From Ariolimax columbianus (Eukaryota > Mollusca > Gastropoda > Stylommatophora > Arionidae), in contig JAVGWX010000003.1 in NCBI GenBank assembly GCA_036924085.1, positions 116,929,264 to 116,993,263 on the forward strand: a stretch of DNA of 64,000 nt. The letters are read 5' to 3'. The translations under genes and the position numbers were made by a program. Below, in pieces: positions 58,621-64,000 of this stretch. The notes beneath the pieces were generated by a model. That model did not search any database. It was not told where the DNA came from and was given only the letters and a program-made list of their open reading frames with translations. The number at the start of each line of letters is the position of its first letter. The first letter of the stretch is position 1.

Positions 58621-58849
58621 ATCTTAATAGACTCAAACACTAGAGCAAAGTAGACCCGCAGCCTGTTAGGTGCCATCTATACTATTCTAAACAAACCACC
58701 TAACCATGGCGGGTGTTACGCCATATCACACAGTTAATCGCCTTCTACGACATGAATTCTGTGAGCAGTGGTACTATTCTTGTCCTTGTCATACACAAAG
58801 ATCGTGGCAAACCACTATGGTAAGACGTTAAGTTAAGTTAATTAAAGAA

Positions 58850-59065
58850 AGGTCTAGATTAGATATTAGAAATCATTTTTTTAAGCCAGAGAGTGGTGCA
58901 TGCTTGAAATGCATTACCACAGGAAATAGTGGGGGTAGGGTCAGTAAATGCATTCAAGAATAGATTTGATTAACATAGTTATTTTGTTATTAAGCGGATT
59001 AGAAGTGACTGGTTGAATACAGATTATGTTGAGTTTTCTAAACCAGTAAAAAGAAGTTAAGGTAG
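58850..59065 (+). pseudogene. CR1/Jockey-type LINE relic, C-terminal region, copy 2
   Basis: The plus strand reads ERSRLDIRNHFFKPESGACLKCITT, then AFKNRFD-like and HSYFVIKRI in a shifted frame. It is the same C-terminal landmark set as 50555-51050. From 59066 to 60350 nothing else is recognised. Confidence 0.6.
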
Positions 59066-60354
59066 TTAAGAATCACAATAACATAAATTATCTAGGAACG
59101 ACATCAGATACGATATGACTAGACACAGGAACTATTAACAAAATGTGGCAAGGAGCGTATTAATCTTCGGATCCCAGTTATGCCATAGTAGGTCAAACAA
59201 CAAATGATCAATTTCACACACAAAATCACATATTTTAGCAAACGTGTATAAACACATATTTTACCAAACTTAGTGCACGTGAAAAAACACGTTTTACCAT
59301 ACATGTTAACGATCTTTACCTTTTGCGCAGAATTTTTATTCCGTTAACATTTAGGAAAGGAATTACTCTAAAGCAGGCAATCAAAAAATACAACATTTAG
59401 ACAGTAAGGGAGCAGCTTCGATGTGTGAATGTTGACTCTCTACTGTAGATCTGAGACTATACGCCGGAGCTTCTACTGGAGATGTGCACGAGAAAGTTAC
59501 GAGAAAGACGATCGGAATAACCAAGAATATATGACCACAAAAAATATTAGAAAAGAAGCTTCAGCAACATAAAAATCAAAGTTAGATGTAAGAAGGCGGT
59601 AGCGAGTGACCTAGACTGTTCCGTGGAACAATGAAACCCGAACAGATATGTGTTAATGAAACATTGTTATTCAGACGTCATGAATGTTCAAGGGTCTACA
59701 TCATGGACGTTCTCGCGAACACAATATGTTTTTCACCTGATTACAAGATTAGCTTATCCACTTTATATAATAAGAGCTAATCCAGGCAATTGATTCATAC
59801 GGTTTTAAATGAAATCATTAAATCAGCACTAGGAGGTTTGAGCGAATCATGTGTTAATGTACTTCGTGTCAGAATATGTAATGTTTTAAATTTAGCGAGT
59901 AGGTTAGTGGAAACTGCCCACTGTTATTGAGTTTAGAAAAGGACTCGTTGTCATGTTTCAATGTGAAAACTGATTGAATTTTAATGAAAAAGAGATTGGA
60001 AGGTCTAATCTTGTGATCAAGTCTTATCATTGTCCGGACAAACACCATCATCTTTCCGTTCTACTTTCTAAATGAATATTTTCAATGGTTGAATGATTCT
60101 CATTTTAAAAGCTGGTGGATTTTTGCTACTGGTATTACGCAGGGCGCGTAGTTAACACGTAGAAAATAACATGACGTAGATAACTTAATTCATATTTATG
60201 ACAATTTTCCAGGAATTCCTGACCATGATTATTTCTACCATCCATGAAAACTTTGTAATTATTTTGCTGATCGGACAATGTTTAATCAGTACCATGTGAA
60301 ATATACTGACCTACCCCCACCTCAGTTATTCGCAATTATCCGTGGAAACAGGCT

Positions 60355-60574
60355 GGTTCATGACCGTCTAGCATACAAGGTGGGTGATCGACGTGATTCG
60401 TGCAGTCCTGAGTGACACGCATATAATACAAAGCATATAGCACAACTGTCTTTTGGGACTCTGGACCACTTTCATCAGCACGCTCAGAATGTGATGAAAT
60501 CTTCTAAAACCCACAAACGAATGTTCTTTCAGTGCACACTAAAGAGTAAAGTTACTCATCATGGGCATTCATCC
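60355..60574 (+). repeat. AAC-tailed dispersed repeat, copy 4
   Basis: Same family as 9140-9466: GACACGCATATAATACAAAG, CACTTTCATCAGCACGCTCAGAATGTGA in separate words, and a TCATGGGCATTCA end that leads directly into the expanded tail array. Confidence 0.65.
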
Positions 60575-61143
60575 ACACCAACATCAACACCAACACCAAC
60601 AGCAACACCAACACCAACATCAACACCAACACCAACATCAATACCAACAACAACACCAACATCAACACCAACATCAATACCAACAACAACATCAACATCA
60701 ACACCGACATCAACATCAACACCAATATCAGCACCAACATCAACACCAATAGCAGCACCAACATCAACACCAACATCAACACCATCAACAACACCAACAC
60801 CACCATCAACACTAACATCAATACCAACATCAACATCAATAACAACACCAACACCAAAATCAACACCAACACCAAAATCAACACCAACACCAAAATCAAT
60901 ACCAACACCAACAGGAACATGAACACGAAGACGAACATCAACATGAACACGAATATCAACATAAACACGAACATCAACATGAACATGAACATCAACACCA
61001 ACATCAACACCAATACGAACATGAACACGAACACAAACATCAACATCAACATCAACATCCACATCAACATCCACATGAACACCCACACCAACACCCACAC
61101 CCACACCCACACCAACACCCACACCAACACCAACAAATACACA
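60575..61143. repeat. Expanded (AAC)n-derived array of 6-12-bp units
   Basis: About 570 bp of AACACC, AACATC, AATACC and later GAACAC variants, all 3n in length, so several frames stay open on both strands. It starts exactly where copies 1 and 2 of the same repeat have a short (AAC)n tail, so it is best read as that tail, expanded and diversified. Confidence 0.85.
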
Positions 61144-61351
61144 TCAAGGTTGTATCTGACTTTTATGTGCAACTTCAATAGATGACAGATGGAGTTTTAC
61201 AAATGATAAAATGACGCAAAATGGAAATTTAGAAAAAGAACGTAGAGAAACAGGAAAATAGATAAGCAGTTCACAAATGAGAGAAGAAAGAAGACATGGG
61301 GCTAAACCATGAGTACAAAGGTGCAAGGGCAAAACAAAAAGGTTTCACCAC

Positions 61352-61436
61352 ATACGGGCAGGGCGCCGAGGTAGGGCAGGGCGATTATGTATGGCAGGGC
61401 GCTGATGTACGGCAGGGCGCTGAGGTAGGGCAGGGA
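61352..61436. repeat. 18-bp minisatellite abutting a SINE-2 head
   Basis: Four to five units such as GAGGTAGGGCAGGGCGCT. The unit resembles the first 18 bp of the adjacent SINE (GCTGAGGTAGCGCAGTGG), which contains its A box. Confidence 0.75.
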
Positions 61437-61645
61437 GCTGAGGTAGCGCAGTGGTTAGTGCACTGGCACTTCATCTGAGCGATCAGGCTCTGTCCCCTTT
61501 TGGTGCGGGATTCTTCGCGCAAACCGACCCAAGGATCCACTCATCCTCTAAAATGGGGTACCACAATAACCTTTGGTCGGGTAAAATATGGGCCTAACAC
61601 CAAATTCACAATATGGCACACAGTCGGGATCTTCACTTTATTTAT
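61432..61645 (+). mobile_element. SINE-2, tRNA-headed
   Basis: The head reads GAGGTAGCGCAGTGGTTAGTG with an A-box-like TAGCGCAGTGG (61444-61454), and a weak B box near CAGGCTCTGTCCCC. The body carries TGGGCCTAACACCA and the end GATCTTCACTTTATTT, shared with the fragment at 40008-40195. There is no poly(A) tail. The B box is decayed, so transcription by Pol III is doubtful. From 61646 to 62260 nothing else is recognised. Confidence 0.7.
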
Positions 61646-62261
61646 GTGCAAATAAATAAATATTAATACTGATTTAAACAAACATATACATAATAGTTCT
61701 AATCAAAGCAAGAAATAACATTTCATCTGGAGAGATAAAATATTAGAAAATTAAACGGAATACTCTATAATAACGACAGCAGACCTTGTGAGGCTCGGTA
61801 TTAATACTTGTTTTAGAGGTTGATACATTTAATTACCGCTTTTACATGTAGTGTATGACTATAGGAGTTTCCACTACAGTCATCCAGTTTACAGAGAATC
61901 TGTTTCCGGATACTTGCTGTGACAGTTTCAATAGTATTGGGTTTATATAATGAGGCTGCTATGCTTAGTTCAAGACCCTGATTTGACGTCTTTTGTTTAC
62001 ATACTTGGCAAGTTACAATAAACATATTCTAGAATCAGAAGTTGAGAATGTTAAATAGCACACAGCGAAAATAATGGTCTTGGTTATAGAGTTGGTAAAC
62101 TCATCTGTAGTTGTCTTAGAGCGCACTGATCTGCCCTGTCCATCCTTATAAAATACAGACCTTCCTTTTCAAGATTCCATCAATAGTTTATTTCAAGTAT
62201 TGAATAGCTGCGTACAATCTTTTAATGTTAGGTCAATTAACTGCGTGTACATAAACATAAT

Positions 62262-62274
62262 ATACTTAGTGATT
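62262..62274. repeat. Target-site duplication, left, of SINE-1
   Basis: ATACTTAGTGATT, identical to 62535-62547. Confidence 0.92.
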
Positions 62275-62534
62275 GGGGGACGGCGTGGCCTAGTGGTTAA
62301 GTGGCACGGCTCACAACCAGAAGGTGCTGGGTTCGACCCCCAACACAGCACCGGCCGTTACCCCGGGGAAGCAAACCCTTAGAAAATGCAGGAGGAAGCA
62401 GACCCTTACATAAAATGCATGCTGAAGTCGGATGCACTGGGCCGACAGGCGCAAAATAAAAACCACAGTGTAACGCACACACGCCTTGGGGAATAGATAA
62501 ATAAGGCGAACGCAAATAAAAAAAAAAAAAAAAA
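62275..62534 (+). mobile_element. SINE-1, complete, tRNA-headed, poly(A) tail
   Basis: 260 bp. The head has a perfect A box TGGCCTAGTGG (62286-62296) and B box GGTTCGACCCC (62330-62340). Then come the GGGGAAGCAAACCC body, a short internal repeat, the GCTGAAGTCGGATGCACTGG core (62421-62440), AATAAGGCGAACGCAAAT and a pure A tail of about 18. A perfect 13-bp target-site duplication and the uninterrupted A tail point to a recent insertion. It is not a functional tRNA gene: no acceptor pairing or 3' half follows the B box as it should. Confidence 0.92.
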
Positions 62535-62547
62535 ATACTTAGTGATT
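62535..62547. repeat. Target-site duplication, right, of SINE-1
   Basis: ATACTTAGTGATT directly after the A tail; its first A merges with the tail. Confidence 0.92.
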
Positions 62548-62639
62548 TATCCTCGAGTGATTGAACGTTCTGTTTAGTTAGGTGTCATTAGTTTACACTT
62601 CCAATAGCACCAGAGCTCTTAATATTCACCGTATATAGA

Positions 62640-62800
62640 GGACCAACTGTAACCACAACATTCACCTTCTTTAATCGACTGTGTGTAACCACAACATTCA
62701 CCATCTATAATCGACTGTGTGTAACCACACCATTTACCATCTATAAATGACTATATATAAATATAACATTCACCGTCTATAAATGATTGGACTCTATTAT
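62640..62800. repeat. Tandem repeat of about 36 bp, four units
   Basis: TGTAACCACA.CATTCACC.TCTATAAT recurs near 62649, 62684 and 62720, then in a diverged unit. Confidence 0.8.
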
Positions 62801-62811
62801 ACTTTCCATCT

Positions 62812-63375
62812 CTAGCATTGCTGACACTCTTAGACTTGTCATCCCTAGCATTCACGGTTGGTTTATGTTTAACTTGTCATTCCTAGCATTCACGCTTGGA
62901 CTATGTTAGACTTGTCATTCCTAGCATTCACGCTTGGACTATGTTAGACTTGTCATTCCTAGCATTCACGCTTGGACTATGTTAGACTTTTCATTCCTAG
63001 CATTCACGCTTGGACTATGTTAGACTTTTCATTCCTAGCATTCACGCTTGGACTATGGTAGACGTGTCATTCCTAGCATTCACGATTGGACTATGTTAGA
63101 CTTGTCATTCCTAGCATTCACGCTTGGACTATGTTAGACTTGTCATCCCTAGCATTCACGATTGGACTATGGTAGACGTGTCATTCCTAGCATTCACGAT
63201 TGGACTATGTTAGACTTGTTATTCCAAGCATTCACGATTGGACTATGTTAGACTTGTCATTCCTAACATTCACGCTTGGACTATGTTAGACTTGTTATCC
63301 CTAGCATTAACACCTGAACCATGTTAGACATGTCATCCCTAGATTGCTGACATTCTTAGGACTTGCCATCCCTAG
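62812..63375. repeat. 38-bp satellite, about 14 units
   Basis: The unit contains TCATTCCTAGCATTCACG plus CTTGGACTATGTTAGACTTG, period exactly 38 in the middle. Variants are CATCCC for CATTCC and GATT for CTTG. Confidence 0.95.
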
Positions 63376-63429
63376 CATTCACGACTTGTCAATTCCAGTT
63401 TTGTGGATCGTACTTTAACGCTTTATTTC

Positions 63430-63660
63430 TCTTGATTTTACCAATAGTGCATTGATTCTTTGACCGTCTTAAATTTCCACACCCCGTTCATTGACCCTTT
63501 GATCGTCTTACATTCCCACACCGTAAATTAACCCTTTAACCGTCTTAAATTCCCACAATGTACATTAACCCTTTGCCCGCCTAACTTCCCACATCGTACA
63601 TCAACCCTTTGACCGTCTTAAATTCCCAAACCGCACATTGACCCTGTGACCGTCTTTATT
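63430..63660. repeat. Tandem repeat of about 37 bp, six units
   Basis: The unit contains TTGACCCTTTGACCGTCTTA plus AATTCCCACACCGTAC, with moderate divergence. From 63661 to the end nothing is recognised. Confidence 0.85.
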
Positions 63661-64000
63661 ATCTAACCCTACATCATTTCCCCGTGTTAATGACTCGTAA
63701 ATAGATACCAACTGTAGACAAACTTATACGCCAGAAGAGTAAATTAACATTTGACCATCCTATGTAGATAGTTATGTACAGTAAGAACAAACTCATGATA
63801 TTCAGACAATATCAGATTAGATCTAAGGATGTGTACAATCTCCGTTTACTGTTTTTCACATTCAGAGACGAAATATCTTTAAAAAGGCTATTTTTGAGGG
63901 CAACGAGGGTAACATACTCAGTGAACACTTAAATGAACTTCATTTTGCTCTAATAACCCAGCACTAATAGCAACCTCAGAAAAAACAATTGCAGAAACAT

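Noticed and set aside
50555..59065. The two CR1-type relics on either side of the composite insertion as halves of one element
   Set aside because: Both cover the same C-terminal region, so they are separate copies and not a split one.
60552..61178. 208- and 187-codon minus frames across the AAC array
   Set aside because: Low-complexity translation of a 3n-period repeat.
62275..62345. tRNA gene
   Set aside because: Good A and B boxes, but no cloverleaf closes and the sequence continues into a SINE body with poly(A) tail and target duplication.

Overview
This is non-coding eukaryotic DNA, almost certainly from an invertebrate animal. It holds many non-LTR retrotransposon copies, SINEs with tRNA-like heads, decayed mariner-type transposases, minisatellites and microsatellites. 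I found no host protein-coding gene I could defend. An 18S rRNA segment on the minus strand (56728-57966) is of metazoan type. It fits a lophotrochozoan, and the mix of LINE families reminds me of molluscs, perhaps a gastropod. That placement is an inference.

Layout. 1-11.7 kb: dispersed repeats (repA, a SINE-1 tail, an AAC-tailed repeat), an 88-bp and a 14-bp tandem array, long anonymous AT-rich stretches. 11.7-14.4 kb: an I-like LINE copy (A) inserted in an older reverse-transcriptase relic (family B). 16 kb: a second I-like relic. 20.5-23 kb: a two-part I-like copy (C+D) inside one target-site duplication. 23-27.5 kb: two mariner relics and a family C reverse-transcriptase relic flanked by TTATG repeats. 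27.5-35.5 kb: satellites with 36, 29 and 30-bp units and CA repeats. 36-37.3 kb: I-like copy E. 38-44.7 kb: reverse-transcriptase relics, SINEs and a DDE transposase relic containing its own minisatellite. 47.3-50.1 kb: family B relics, one split by I-like copy G. 51.2-58.6 kb: the centrepiece. 60-64 kb: an AAC repeat with a hugely expanded tail, two tRNA-headed SINEs and three 36-38-bp arrays.

The centrepiece (minus strand) carries, in transcript order, about 640 bp of apparent 5' ETS, the first ~1.24 kb of 18S rRNA, tandem 18S/28S chimeric monomers, a diverged 28S 3' segment, a LINE 5' region, an intact 1301-codon ORF2 (endonuclease, reverse transcriptase, RNase H, CCHC motif) and a (GAA)n tail. 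A 13-bp direct repeat brackets the whole 7.4 kb (51210-51222 and 58608-58620), so it appears to have entered as one target-primed reverse-transcription event joining LINE and ribosomal RNA. The C+D copy independently shows a template jump, here between two LINE subfamilies. SINE-1, repA and the LINE share a sequence block that in the LINE spans the ORF2 start codon, which suggests that the SINEs took it from the LINE's 5' region.
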